Shown here piece after piece: positions 55,658 through 63,558 of a stretch of 64,000 nt of DNA. The number at the start of each line of letters is the position of its first letter. Position 1 is the stretch's first letter. Below the pieces are notes generated by a model. The model was not told where the DNA came from. It saw nothing but the letters and a program-made list of their open reading frames with translations, and did no database searches. Position numbers and translations under genes: made by a program. The DNA lies in contig NZ_QWJJ01000002.1 in the NCBI RefSeq assembly GCF_003575965.1, forward strand, positions 62,001 to 126,000, in the 5' to 3' direction. This DNA comes from Pseudooceanicola sediminis (GTDB lineage Bacteria > Pseudomonadota > Alphaproteobacteria > Rhodobacterales > Rhodobacteraceae).

Positions 55658-56980
55658 ATGCGCAAACGCATCTGGGGATGGTTCTTTTTCGACTGGGCCA
55701 GCCAGCCCTACAACACGCTGTTGCTGACCTTTATCTTTGCGCCTTACGTCAAGGAGTTGATGGGCGACGGGGCGGCAGCCCAATCTGCCTGGGGCTTTGG
55801 CATCGGCGCCGCCGGGTTTTGCATTGCCATCCTCGCGCCGGTCCTGGGGGCGATCAGCGATGTATCCGGTCAGCGTCTGCGCTGGATCTGGTTCTTTTCG
55901 GCCCTCTATATCATCGGATCGGCAATGTTGTGGTTCGCCGCGCCGGGCGATTTCAACCTGCATCAGACGTTGTTCTTTTTCGCCATCGGCCTGATAGGGA
56001 TGGAGTTCGCCACCATCTTTACCAACGCGATGCTGCCCGACCTCGGCCCGCGCGAAGACATCGGTCGTATCAGCGGCAATGGATGGGCCTTCGGATATGT
56101 AGGCGGGCTGATCGCGCTGGTCATCATGCTGACGCTGCTGGCCGAAAATGCCAGCACCGGCAAGACGTTGATCGGTATCGATCCGATTTTCGGCCTGGAT
56201 GCCACCACCCGCGAAGGCACACGCGCCGTCGGCCCGTTGACGGCGATCTGGTACGTTGTTTTCATGATCCCGTTCTTTGCCTTCGTGCACGACCCGAAAC
56301 AGGCAAGGGCCCAGAAGGGTGCGGTACCCGCGGCCCTGCGCAACCTTGGCACCACCCTGCGCGACCTGCCCAGAACGCCATCGTTGTTCGCCTATCTGGG
56401 GTCGTCGATGATGTACCGCGACGCGCTGAACGGGATGTATTTCTTTGGCGGCATCTATGCCTCGGGCGTGCTGGGCTGGAGCGTGACCGAAATCGGGATA
56501 TTCGGGATCATCGCCATCATCTCGGGTGCCTTGTTTGCCTGGCTTGGAGGGTATGCGGATGCGATCTGGGGGCCCAAGGCGGTCATCCGGGTCTGTATCC
56601 TGCTGCTGACCCTGGTCGCCATCGTCACCGTTACCATTTCACCCGTCAACGTGCTGTGGTTCGGGGTTCCGCCCGGATCGTCCCTGCCGGACATCGCGTT
56701 CTTTGTGATCGGCGCCATCATTGGCGCGGCAGGTGGGGTGATCCAGTCGGCCAGCCGCACGATGATGGTACGACAGGCCCGCCCCGATCGCATGACCGAA
56801 GGGTTCGGCCTGTATGCTCTGGCGGGCAAGGCCACGTCGTTCATCGCGCCGACACTGATCGGAATCGTGACAGCGATAAGCGGGTCTCAGCAGATCGGGA
56901 TCACGCCGCTGGTTTTCCTTTTCCTCTTTGGTTTGGTCCTGTTAGCTTGGGTGAAACCTGATGGAGACCCGCTGACCTGA
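55658..56980 (+). CDS. MFS transporter, UMF1/Atg22-type
   Basis: A 440-residue permease with about 12 hydrophobic segments. It opens RIWGWFFFDWASQPYNTLLLTFIFAPYV, the UMF1 family signature (related to vacuolar Atg22). QSASRTMMVRQARPDRMTEGFGLYALAGKATSF is conserved. The start at 55658 is chosen because the first ~60 codons of the longer frame are non-hydrophobic and have no ribosome-binding site. It overlaps mepA by one base (TGATG). Amino-acid-type efflux is a guess from the family. Confidence 0.88.
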   Translation: MRKRIWGWFFFDWASQPYNTLLLTFIFAPYVKELMGDGAAAQSAWGFGIGAAGFCIAILAPVLGAISDVSGQRLRWIWFFSALYIIGSAMLWFAAPGDFNLHQTLFFFAIGLIGMEFATIFTNAMLPDLGPREDIGRISGNGWAFGYVGGLIALVIMLTLLAENASTGKTLIGIDPIFGLDATTREGTRAVGPLTAIWYVVFMIPFFAFVHDPKQARAQKGAVPAALRNLGTTLRDLPRTPSLFAYLGSSMMYRDALNGMYFFGGIYASGVLGWSVTEIGIFGIIAIISGALFAWLGGYADAIWGPKAVIRVCILLLTLVAIVTVTISPVNVLWFGVPPGSSLPDIAFFVIGAIIGAAGGVIQSASRTMMVRQARPDRMTEGFGLYALAGKATSFIAPTLIGIVTAISGSQQIGITPLVFLFLFGLVLLAWVKPDGDPLT

Positions 56981-57906
56981 TGCGCCTTTCCCGACTGATC
57001 CCCCTTGCGACGATCCTTGTGACCACCCTCGTGGGCTGTATGGCCAGCGACCGGGCCGATACCGTGACCCGGCAGGCGGTGCCGCCCGAATTGTCGGGAA
57101 AGGAAGCCCGCGATCTGTTCGGGGCGATGCCCTTTGCATCGTCGCAGCCATCGCAACCCTTTGGCAGTTATGCAAAAGGCTGCATTTCAGGCGCGGTGCA
57201 ACTGCCTGAAACCGGCCCCGGCTGGCAGGCGATGCGCCTGTCGCGCAATCGCAACTGGGGCCACCCCGAGCTGGTGGACTATCTTGAAAAACTGGCGGGA
57301 CAGGCGGCGCAGCTGCCCGGGTGGAACGGCATTTACATCGGGGATCTTTCGCAACCGCGCGGCGGTCCGATGCGATCCGGCCATGCGTCGCACCAGATGG
57401 GGTTGGACGCGGATATCTGGATGCTGCCCGGCGGCAACATGAGCCTGAGCCGCCCGGATCGCGAACGGATCTCGACCATTTCGGTGGCGCGCAATCGCAA
57501 CACCGCCGTCAACGGCAACTGGACGCCGCAATATACCGAGCTGCTGAAAGCCGCCGCCAGCGACCCCAGGGTCGAGCGGATCTTTCTGTTTCCCGGCGGC
57601 AAGGTGCAGATGTGCAAGACGGCGACAGGCGACCGTTCCTGGCTGCGCAAGATCCGGCCCTGGTATGGCCATGACGACCATTTTCATGTTCGTCTCGCCT
57701 GCCCCAGAGGTATGAGCGGCTGCACCCCGCAAAACCCGCCGCCGCCCGGCGACGGCTGTGACGAGGCGCAGACCTGGGTCAACAATATCCTGAACCCACC
57801 GCCGCCCAAACCGCGCGACCCGAATGCGCCGCCCCCGAAACCGAAACGCCAGCTGACACTGGCCGACCTGCCCGCGCAATGCGTCTCCGTACTGCAATCG
57901 CGCTGA
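56980..57906 (+). CDS. mepA: Penicillin-insensitive murein endopeptidase MepA
   Basis: A 308-residue lipoprotein endopeptidase. The lipobox TLVGC places the lipidated cysteine at C20. The zinc-binding region has SGHASHQMGLDADIW (H138 and an aspartate near 143-145) and HDDHFHVRL (231-239). It cleaves D-Ala-DAP crosslinks in peptidoglycan. The C-terminus (~265-300) is a proline-rich tail (NPPPPKPRDPNAPPPKPK) beyond the catalytic domain, perhaps a spacer. It overlaps the next gene by 28 bp. Confidence 0.94.
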   Translation: MRLSRLIPLATILVTTLVGCMASDRADTVTRQAVPPELSGKEARDLFGAMPFASSQPSQPFGSYAKGCISGAVQLPETGPGWQAMRLSRNRNWGHPELVDYLEKLAGQAAQLPGWNGIYIGDLSQPRGGPMRSGHASHQMGLDADIWMLPGGNMSLSRPDRERISTISVARNRNTAVNGNWTPQYTELLKAAASDPRVERIFLFPGGKVQMCKTATGDRSWLRKIRPWYGHDDHFHVRLACPRGMSGCTPQNPPPPGDGCDEAQTWVNNILNPPPPKPRDPNAPPPKPKRQLTLADLPAQCVSVLQSR

Positions 57907-58784
57907 TCGCGGTTGGGGGAGCAGTTCTGGCCGGCGTGTCCTGCGGTGCGGTTCTGACCGCATCAGAGGATCGCACCCCAATTGCGATCGTGCCCGTGCG
58001 GTCTGATCTGGCCAAGATCGGCGGCCTGTCCGGCCTTGAAGTCAGCGCGGATGGAACACGCTTTATCGCGTTGAGCGACCGAAGTTTTCTGGTGTTCGGG
58101 CGCCTGGCTCGAACGGAGGGAAAGCTGGTCGATGCAATCGTCGAGCGTCGGCAGGATTTCGTGCGCCCCAACGGCAAGCCGGCCCCCGTTGGCGCCGGTG
58201 ACAGCGAAGGTCTGGCGCAGGCCAAGGATGGATCGCTGGCCATTTCGCTGGAACATCAGGATTCGGTCTGGCGGTTGCAGGACGATGGGCGGACGAAATG
58301 GGTCCGCCCTCCCCCCGAGACCGATGAATTGCATGAAAACGGCCGGTACGAGGCGCTTGCCGTCGATGACAGCGGCGCCCTCTATACCCTGCCCGAAACG
58401 CCGATTGCACAGCGCACTCATGTCCCGCTTTGGAAACTTGAGGGGCGCGACTGGCGCAAGGTGCGCGATATCGCCTTGGTCGACCGCTTTCGCCCGGTCG
58501 GCGCGGACTTCGGACCCGACGGCGCGCTGTACCTGCTCGAACGTGCCTTCGGCGTCGGATTCTCCAATCAGATCAGGCGGTTCGATCTGAACGACCCGGC
58601 CGACCCGGGCAAGGTGATCTGGCACACCGACGCCTACCGCCGCGCCAATTTCGAAGGCCTGTCGGCCTGGCGTGACCCCCAGGGGCATATCAGACTGACC
58701 CTCGTGTCGGACAACAATTTTCTGCCCTTCCTCGACTCGGCCATGATCGAGATTTCCCTTGATTCACTGGGGCCGAGCCGGTAA
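57879..58784 (+). CDS. Esterase-like activity of phytase family protein
   Basis: A 301-residue exported protein. The N-terminal hydrophobic segment IALIAVGGAVLAGVSC could be a lipoprotein-type signal (cysteine at 22). The body has blade-like repeats of a beta-propeller: GGLSGLEVSADGTRFIALSDRS, AGDSEGLAQ, YEALAVDDSG, ANFEGLSAW, with acidic clusters as in PF13449. It begins inside mepA's last 28 bases, so translation is coupled. The substrate is unknown. Confidence 0.83.
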   Translation: MRLRTAIALIAVGGAVLAGVSCGAVLTASEDRTPIAIVPVRSDLAKIGGLSGLEVSADGTRFIALSDRSFLVFGRLARTEGKLVDAIVERRQDFVRPNGKPAPVGAGDSEGLAQAKDGSLAISLEHQDSVWRLQDDGRTKWVRPPPETDELHENGRYEALAVDDSGALYTLPETPIAQRTHVPLWKLEGRDWRKVRDIALVDRFRPVGADFGPDGALYLLERAFGVGFSNQIRRFDLNDPADPGKVIWHTDAYRRANFEGLSAWRDPQGHIRLTLVSDNNFLPFLDSAMIEISLDSLGPSR

Positions 58785-58847
58785 ACGCCGCCAATTCCCC
58801 GCTCTGGGGACAAGTCTCCGCGACCTTGTCTAAAAAACGGATCAAAC

Positions 58848-59492
58848 ATGCAACGTCTTCATATTCCTGGCATTCTTGCCATGGCCGCGATCGTCGTGGC
58901 CTCCAACATCCTGGTTCAGTTCCTGATCCTGGACGGCCTGCTCACCTGGGGGGCCTTTACCTATCCCTTCGCCTTTCTTGTTACCGACGTGATGAACAGG
59001 ATCTATGGCCCGGCCGCCGCACGTCGGGTCATTCTGGCCGGTTTCCTGACCGGAATCCTGTGTTCGCTGATCGGCACGCAGATCATTTTGCAAGGCGACG
59101 GCTATACTTACGCGGCGGTGGCGCTGCGCGTCGCGGTCGGATCGGCCTTTGCGTTCCTGATCGCCCAGCTGGTCGACGTGGCGGTCTTTGACCGGCTGCG
59201 GAAAGGCAGCTGGTGGCGCGCCCCGCTGATCAGTTCGATCATCGGATCGGCGCTGGATACGGTGATCTTCTTTACCATCGGATTCGCGCAATTCATTGCT
59301 TTCTTTGGCGAAAATGCCGATGCGGAGATCAGCTGGGCCTGGGGCCACGCGCCCTTCCTGAACTTTGGGCCGGATGTACCGCTTTGGGTATCGCTCGCCA
59401 TGGCCGACTGGATGGTCAAGATGACGCTGGCGCTGATCGCTTTGCTGCCTTTCCGGGCAATTATCGCGAAAAAGCTGACTCCTGCTGCGTGA
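58848..59492 (+). CDS. yhhQ: Queuosine precursor transporter (YhhQ/VUT family)
   Basis: A 214-residue protein with about six membrane helices. TYPFAFLVTDVMNRIYGPAAARRVI and SSIIGSALDTVIFFTIGFA are VUT-family motifs. YhhQ imports 7-deazaguanine precursors (preQ0/preQ1) for queuosine tRNA modification. The N-terminal segment IPGILAMAAIVVASNIL is the first helix. No preQ1 riboswitch was recognised in the 63 bp upstream. It is followed by a candidate small-RNA locus. Confidence 0.9.
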   Translation: MQRLHIPGILAMAAIVVASNILVQFLILDGLLTWGAFTYPFAFLVTDVMNRIYGPAAARRVILAGFLTGILCSLIGTQIILQGDGYTYAAVALRVAVGSAFAFLIAQLVDVAVFDRLRKGSWWRAPLISSIIGSALDTVIFFTIGFAQFIAFFGENADAEISWAWGHAPFLNFGPDVPLWVSLAMADWMVKMTLALIALLPFRAIIAKKLTPAA

Positions 59493-59562
59493 TTTTCTTT
59501 GACTTTTAACAGCTTCATGCGAGGCTGAAGTCATTGGAAACAGTCAGAAAGGAGGTGCTCTA

Positions 59563-59619
59563 GTGTCTAATGAGGTATTGGAGAAAGGTGTCGGAACAGC
59601 CTGGAGGGATAGTCGCTGA
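59563..59619 (+). CDS. Possible 18-residue leader or small protein
   Basis: GTG at 59563 lies 6 bp after a perfect GGAGGT and encodes 18 residues, ending TAWRDSR. An alternative ATG at 59570 in another frame encodes 21 residues (MRYWRKVSEQPGG start, stop at 59635) but has a long 13-bp spacing. No homologue is known to me. It could be a leader peptide whose translation controls the downstream hairpins. Low confidence. Confidence 0.25.
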   Translation: MSNEVLEKGVGTAWRDSR

Positions 59620-59686
59620 GGCAGCCCTTGGCTGAACATCCTGACAGGTTGGTTTGGGCCTAACCGAACCACCTCCTGATCTCGTG

Positions 59687-59717
59687 AAGGGCCGTCCTGA
59701 TAGCAGGGCGGCCCTTT
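59687..59717 (+). terminator. Rho-independent terminator of the small-RNA locus
   Basis: AGGGCCGTCCTG pairs with CAGGGCGGCCCT (one G-U) around ATAG, a 12-bp stem, followed by TTTC. Confidence 0.8.
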
Positions 59718-59797
59718 CTGCATGCCGGTTCTGGACGGCACGTCGGCATTGTCGGGGCGGGGCGGCATAAGGCCTTGAAATGGCCGATTTTCAACGT

Positions 59798-59834
59798 CGG
59801 TATCTTGACGGTATCAAAGCGGTATCTGAACGGT
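59798..59834. repeat. CGGTATC 11-bp phased array, site B
   Basis: CGGT motifs start at 59798, 59809, 59820 and 59831, exactly 11 bp apart: units CGGTATCTTGA, CGGTATCAAAG and CGGTATCTGAA, then CGGTGC. The left flank TTTCAACGT is shared with site A. The array sits 134 bp upstream of arfB and downstream of the small-RNA terminator. Confidence 0.75.
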
Positions 59835-59967
59835 GCCGTTCCGCGCCCGCCGATTGCGGCGGCGACGCGCGCAAGACGCCCGTGTCGGCCAGCAACGGAA
59901 CCTTGCGTCACGGGGCGCATTGGGACCATGAACAGGAGAGCCCGGGCCACGGGCAGTGGAGAGGACG

Positions 59968-60381
59968 ATGCTGAGGATCAACGACCGGATAACCATCGAG
60001 GACTGGGAGCTGGTGGAACAATTCATCCGCGCCTCCGGCCCCGGTGGGCAGAACGTGAACAAGGTCAGCAGCGCGGTCGAACTGCGGTTCGAGGCCGAGC
60101 GGTCCCCCAACCTGCCCGATGCGGTGAAGCGCCGCTTGCAACGCCTGGCCGGCCGGCGCTGGACGAAGGATGGCGCGGTGGTGATCCAGGTGCAGGAGGA
60201 ACGCAGCCAGGCCCGCAACCGCGAAATCGCGCGTGAGCGCCTGGCGGCGCTGGTGCTGCAGGCGACGCTGGTGCCGAAGCGGCGGGTGCCGACGAAGGTG
60301 TCGCAGAACCAGAAGCGCAAGCGGGTCGATGCGAAGAAAGCGCGGTCGGAGGTGAAGGAAACGCGGGGGTGGGAGAGGTAG
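59968..60381 (+). CDS. arfB: Alternative ribosome-rescue factor ArfB (YaeJ)
   Basis: A 137-residue peptidyl-tRNA hydrolase that frees stalled ribosomes. The GGQ catalytic motif is at 26-28 (ASGPGGQNVNKVSSAVELRF). The C-terminal tail (~100-137, KRRVPTKVSQNQKRKRVDAKKARSEVK) is strongly basic and would enter the empty mRNA channel. ATG 59968 is preferred over GTG 59956, with GAGAGG upstream. It lacks class I release-factor domain 1-2, as expected. Confidence 0.93.
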   Translation: MLRINDRITIEDWELVEQFIRASGPGGQNVNKVSSAVELRFEAERSPNLPDAVKRRLQRLAGRRWTKDGAVVIQVQEERSQARNREIARERLAALVLQATLVPKRRVPTKVSQNQKRKRVDAKKARSEVKETRGWER

Positions 60382-60631
60382 GGGGGGCATGGCGTTTCCA
60401 TCCTGCGGCTGGTCGCCATCAAGAAAACAAGTCAAAAGACTGCCCATATTGTGTGTCTTACGACAGCAACACTACTATCAGTGCGTCCGAGGCTTCCATC
60501 TCAACCTGTTTGAGCCAGGATGATCAAGAGTGGATCAAGAAAGTGAAAGGCACCAAAAACACCCTAAGGCATTGCAATGAATTAAAAAAAACACACCGTT
60601 CCGATATCCACATGAAACACGGACAAGAGCG
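60382..60631. other. Low-GC gap without a convincing gene
   Basis: AT-rich from about 60410, matching the composition of the AlbA_2 gene next to it. A 93-codon plus-strand frame (60369-60650) overlaps the arfB end but has no ribosome-binding site, family motif or sensible start. It is not called. Confidence 0.5.
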
Positions 60632-62086
60632 TCAAGACCACCAAGGATGATAGCCAGCTCTAGGGTGATCCTCATCTGCATACTTAATCAAGCCAGCGTC
60701 GAGAGCCTTACCGATCACAGCAGAAGCCTGCGCGGCATTCTTCTTATCGATCCCAAATCTCTCACACAAAGAGGTGTTTTTCATGCGCTCACCCGCCATA
60801 AAACGGAGCACAGTGTGAAAATAACAAGCTCTGACCCGTTCTTCCGGCGTCATTTCAGCAAAGGTTCTAGGCCCATAAAGAACAACCTGCATAGCGGCCT
60901 CAGTCGAACGTAGTAGCGGAGCGGGAAGCTGGAAGACCTCAACTTCCCGAAAAACCTTATCCAGCCCACTTCCCTGCTCTTCACACATGCCCATCCGTCG
61001 CATAAGGGCAGCAAGTGTTTCATTTCTAGAACGCGGAGGTTGATCAATCATACGGTCCGTATCGACAAGTGGACAACCCGGATTAGTAATTTCTATCCTA
61101 TCGGCAAACAACTCTATTTGCGGACCTGCACCTGTAATTGTAAGATCTTGATGAATCAGGGCATTCGCGATTAGCTCTCTCAAAGACAGACGAGGAAATA
61201 GTGGATGGCTTTCCCTTAAAGCCTGCCCAATATGTTCATTCTGAGGAAGTAACCCATTCACATACTCCAATAGATTTTCGAAGCCTGCTGCGTATCCCTT
61301 TTTTCCATCTTGACGGTGTGTGACCGTTGTCGTTCTGTCAGCACCGCTATATCTCACGAACCGGACTCCTTTTCGGGCCATCGATGGACCAAAGTCGGAC
61401 AGGTTACTTGCAAAGAGTATCGCTCCGAGGTTCAAGACATCCCACCTCGCGCCAAAATCGTTCCTAACTAGGCGCTCAACCTCAAGTCTTTCAAGGACCC
61501 GATCATCAGAATCCGGTCTACTCTCGCCCAGTAAGCGGTAATATACGTCAACATCCAAAAGCCTCAGGACATCACTTGTGGAAACGTAACTCAACGCAAC
61601 TCCGTTCTCCCAAGTGTATGGCCTTAGTTTCTCAATTAACGCCTGGTAGCGCAATTGATCCTCTGACAACTTAGGAGTAGCGCTCCCAGACCTAATGTAC
61701 GCAATACTATCAAATGCGGTAGGTGCCAGAATTGGGGCTGGAATCTCAAGAAGAACCACTCGGCCAGATGGATGAAGTACTTCCCTAAAATGAAAGGCTG
61801 GCGCGGGGCTAAGACGCTGCCTAAGCCACATTTCCAAAGGTTGATTCCCAACGATCTCTAAACCTGGATCAAAAGAAGTGCCTACTATCTCATGGGTATC
61901 ATTTTCAACGCCCCATACCAAGTACGCGCTATCTTTACCTTCAAGTCTAGCGGAATTTGAAAGTGCAGATATATAGATCCCAATCTTAAAGGGGTCTTTC
62001 CAATTTTTCTTGAACTCAAGCCAACCATTTTCGGATGAGCGTGCGCGAAGGTCATCTACTATTTCAATGTCCCGATTTTGACTCAA
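60632..62086 (-). CDS. AlbA_2 (Schlafen-like) domain ATP-binding protein
   Basis: A 484-residue protein. The N-terminal ~18-140 is an AlbA_2/Schlafen AlbA_2 domain (GWLEFKKNW with E24, ISALSNSARLEG, AYLVWGVEND). A GHKL-type ATPase segment follows (LRELIANALIHQD at 302-314, IEITNPGCPL, CEEQGSGLDKV at 368-378). The C-terminus looks like a winged helix (~425-484). Such RecG-like annotated proteins are often found in defence or mobile islands; function is unproven. GC of sampled lines is 42-47%, far below the neighbours, suggesting recent transfer. No toxin, integrase or partner gene is adjacent. Confidence 0.82.
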   Translation of the reverse strand: MSQNRDIEIVDDLRARSSENGWLEFKKNWKDPFKIGIYISALSNSARLEGKDSAYLVWGVENDTHEIVGTSFDPGLEIVGNQPLEMWLRQRLSPAPAFHFREVLHPSGRVVLLEIPAPILAPTAFDSIAYIRSGSATPKLSEDQLRYQALIEKLRPYTWENGVALSYVSTSDVLRLLDVDVYYRLLGESRPDSDDRVLERLEVERLVRNDFGARWDVLNLGAILFASNLSDFGPSMARKGVRFVRYSGADRTTTVTHRQDGKKGYAAGFENLLEYVNGLLPQNEHIGQALRESHPLFPRLSLRELIANALIHQDLTITGAGPQIELFADRIEITNPGCPLVDTDRMIDQPPRSRNETLAALMRRMGMCEEQGSGLDKVFREVEVFQLPAPLLRSTEAAMQVVLYGPRTFAEMTPEERVRACYFHTVLRFMAGERMKNTSLCERFGIDKKNAAQASAVIGKALDAGLIKYADEDHPRAGYHPWWS

Positions 62087-62130
62087 CTCGATCTCCGCTT
62101 ACATCCTGAAAAATTAAAATAAAAAGCCCC

Positions 62131-63423
62131 CTAAACCACAACCGCCATCCGCTCCTGCTCACCCACCCCGAACACCCTTTTGTACCGCTCGATCTCGCTC
62201 TTCGGGCCCATGGCTTTCTCGGGGTTGTCGGAGAGTTTGACCGTGGGGCGGCCCTCGGCAGAGACGGCCTTGCAGACCAGGGAGAAGGGCGCGAGGGCGT
62301 CGTCTTTCACCAGACCTCGGAAATCGTTGGTCAGCAGGGTGCCCCAGCCGAAGGACACGCGGACGCGGCCCGAGAACTGGCGGTGCAGCTCTTCTATCTT
62401 GGCGACGTCGAGACCGTCGGAGAAGATCACCAGCTTTTCCGTCGGGTCCTCGCCCCGGGATTTCCACCAGTTAATCGCGGTCTCGGCGCCGGTTGCCGGG
62501 TCGCCTGAATCGATGCGGATGCCGGTCCAGCCGGCCAGCCAGTCGGGCGCATTGGCGAGGAAGCCAGACGTGCCATAGGTGTCGGGAAGGATGATGCGCA
62601 GGTTGCCCGAGTGCTCCTCCTGCCAGTCGGCCAGCACGTCGTAGGGGGCGCGGCGCAGGGCATCGTCTCCGTCAGCCAGGGCGGAGTAGACCATCGGCAG
62701 CTCATGCGCGTTGGTGCCCACTGCCTCAAGATCGTCGCGCATGGCGATGAGGCAGTTGGAGGTGCCGGTGAACTTGTCGCCCAGACCTTCGATCATCGCC
62801 TGCACGCACCAGTCCTGCCAGAGGAAGGAATGGCGGCGGCGGGTGCCGAAATCGGCAATCTTGAGACCGTCGAGATCGCGCAGACGCGTGATCTTTTCCC
62901 AGAGTTTCGTCATGGCGCGGGCGTAGAGGATCTGCATCTCGAAGCGGCCCATGCGGTTGAGGACGGCGCGGCCGCGCAGCTCCATCAGGATCGAGAGGGC
63001 GGGGATTTCCCAGAGCATGACCTCGGGCCAGGACCCCTCGAACGTCAGCTCGTACTGGTCGCCCTTGCGTTCGAGGTGGTAGGCGGGCAGGCGCAGGTTC
63101 TCGAACCACTCCATGAAGTCGGGGCGGAACATCTGGCGCTTGCCGTAGAACATGTTGCCGCGCATCCAGGTGGATTCACCGCGGGTGAGCGAGAGCGAGC
63201 GGACATGATCGAGCTGTTCGCGCAATTCGCCTTCGTCGATCATCCGCGCGAGGGGTATCGAGGTGGTGCGGTTGATCAGCGAAAAGGTGACATGGGTGTC
63301 GCGCTTGTTGCGAAACACCGACTGGCACATCAGCAGCTTGTAAAAGTCGGTGTCGATCAGGGAGCGGACGATCGGGTCGATCTTCCACTTATGATTGTGC
63401 ACTCGGGTGGCGATATCGACCAT
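62131..63423 (-). CDS. pncB: Nicotinate phosphoribosyltransferase
   Basis: A 430-residue enzyme of NAD salvage, joining nicotinate and PRPP. SLIDTDFYKLLMCQ, FGTRRRHSFLWQDWCVQAMIEG, GTSNCLIAMR, LPDTYGTSGFL, GIRIDSGDP and FSDGLDVAKI are all family motifs. ATG 63423 (MVDIATRVHNHKW) is chosen; the longer frame is unsupported. The GC content returns to the chromosomal level, so the low-GC island ends before it (~62110). Confidence 0.94.
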   Translation of the reverse strand: MVDIATRVHNHKWKIDPIVRSLIDTDFYKLLMCQSVFRNKRDTHVTFSLINRTTSIPLARMIDEGELREQLDHVRSLSLTRGESTWMRGNMFYGKRQMFRPDFMEWFENLRLPAYHLERKGDQYELTFEGSWPEVMLWEIPALSILMELRGRAVLNRMGRFEMQILYARAMTKLWEKITRLRDLDGLKIADFGTRRRHSFLWQDWCVQAMIEGLGDKFTGTSNCLIAMRDDLEAVGTNAHELPMVYSALADGDDALRRAPYDVLADWQEEHSGNLRIILPDTYGTSGFLANAPDWLAGWTGIRIDSGDPATGAETAINWWKSRGEDPTEKLVIFSDGLDVAKIEELHRQFSGRVRVSFGWGTLLTNDFRGLVKDDALAPFSLVCKAVSAEGRPTVKLSDNPEKAMGPKSEIERYKRVFGVGEQERMAVVV

Positions 63424-63500
63424 GGACAGGCTCCTCACGTTGGGGGTGATAAAGCCGGGATGGGGCGGGGAATGCAAGGGCAGCCCGCAAAGGCCGAAGG

Positions 63501-63528
63501 AAACAGGCCGCGTGACTGCGGCCTGTTT
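63501..63528 (-). terminator. Terminator hairpin downstream of the SDR gene
   Basis: An 11-bp stem, AAACAGGCCGC against GCGGCCTGTTT, with a 6-base loop lies about 30 bp after the SDR stop on the minus strand, followed by TTTCC. Confidence 0.6.
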
Positions 63529-63558
63529 GAGGGGCGTGGGCGCGCGCGCTGCGCGCGA

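Larger units (their letters stand above)
59545..59718 (+). ncRNA. Candidate structured small RNA with internal SD and anti-SD
   Basis: A ~170-nt element after yhhQ. It has a perfect AAAGGAGGT (59548-59556), a tiny ORF and a bulged 8-bp hairpin GGTTGGTT/AACC-G-AACC (59647-59670). A single-stranded ACCTCCT (59671-59677) is exactly complementary to AGGAGGT at 59550-59556. A strong terminator hairpin ends it (59688-59715). Anti-SD motifs placed between two stem-loops resemble the CCUCC-type small RNAs known from alphaproteobacteria. Promoter unclear; an inverted CTTCA/TGAAG pair precedes it. The gap 59493-59967 holds this element and a CGGTATC array. Confidence 0.45.

Noticed and set aside
55528-56961. 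477-codon frame overlapping the MFS gene in another frame
   Set aside because: His/Arg-rich and non-hydrophobic, whereas the called frame has 12 membrane helices and UMF1 motifs.
58785-58847. preQ1 riboswitch before yhhQ
   Set aside because: Only 63 bp is available and no preQ1 aptamer pattern was recognised.
60369-60650. 93-codon plus-strand frame after arfB
   Set aside because: It begins inside arfB, lacks a ribosome-binding site and any known motif; composition follows the low-GC flank.
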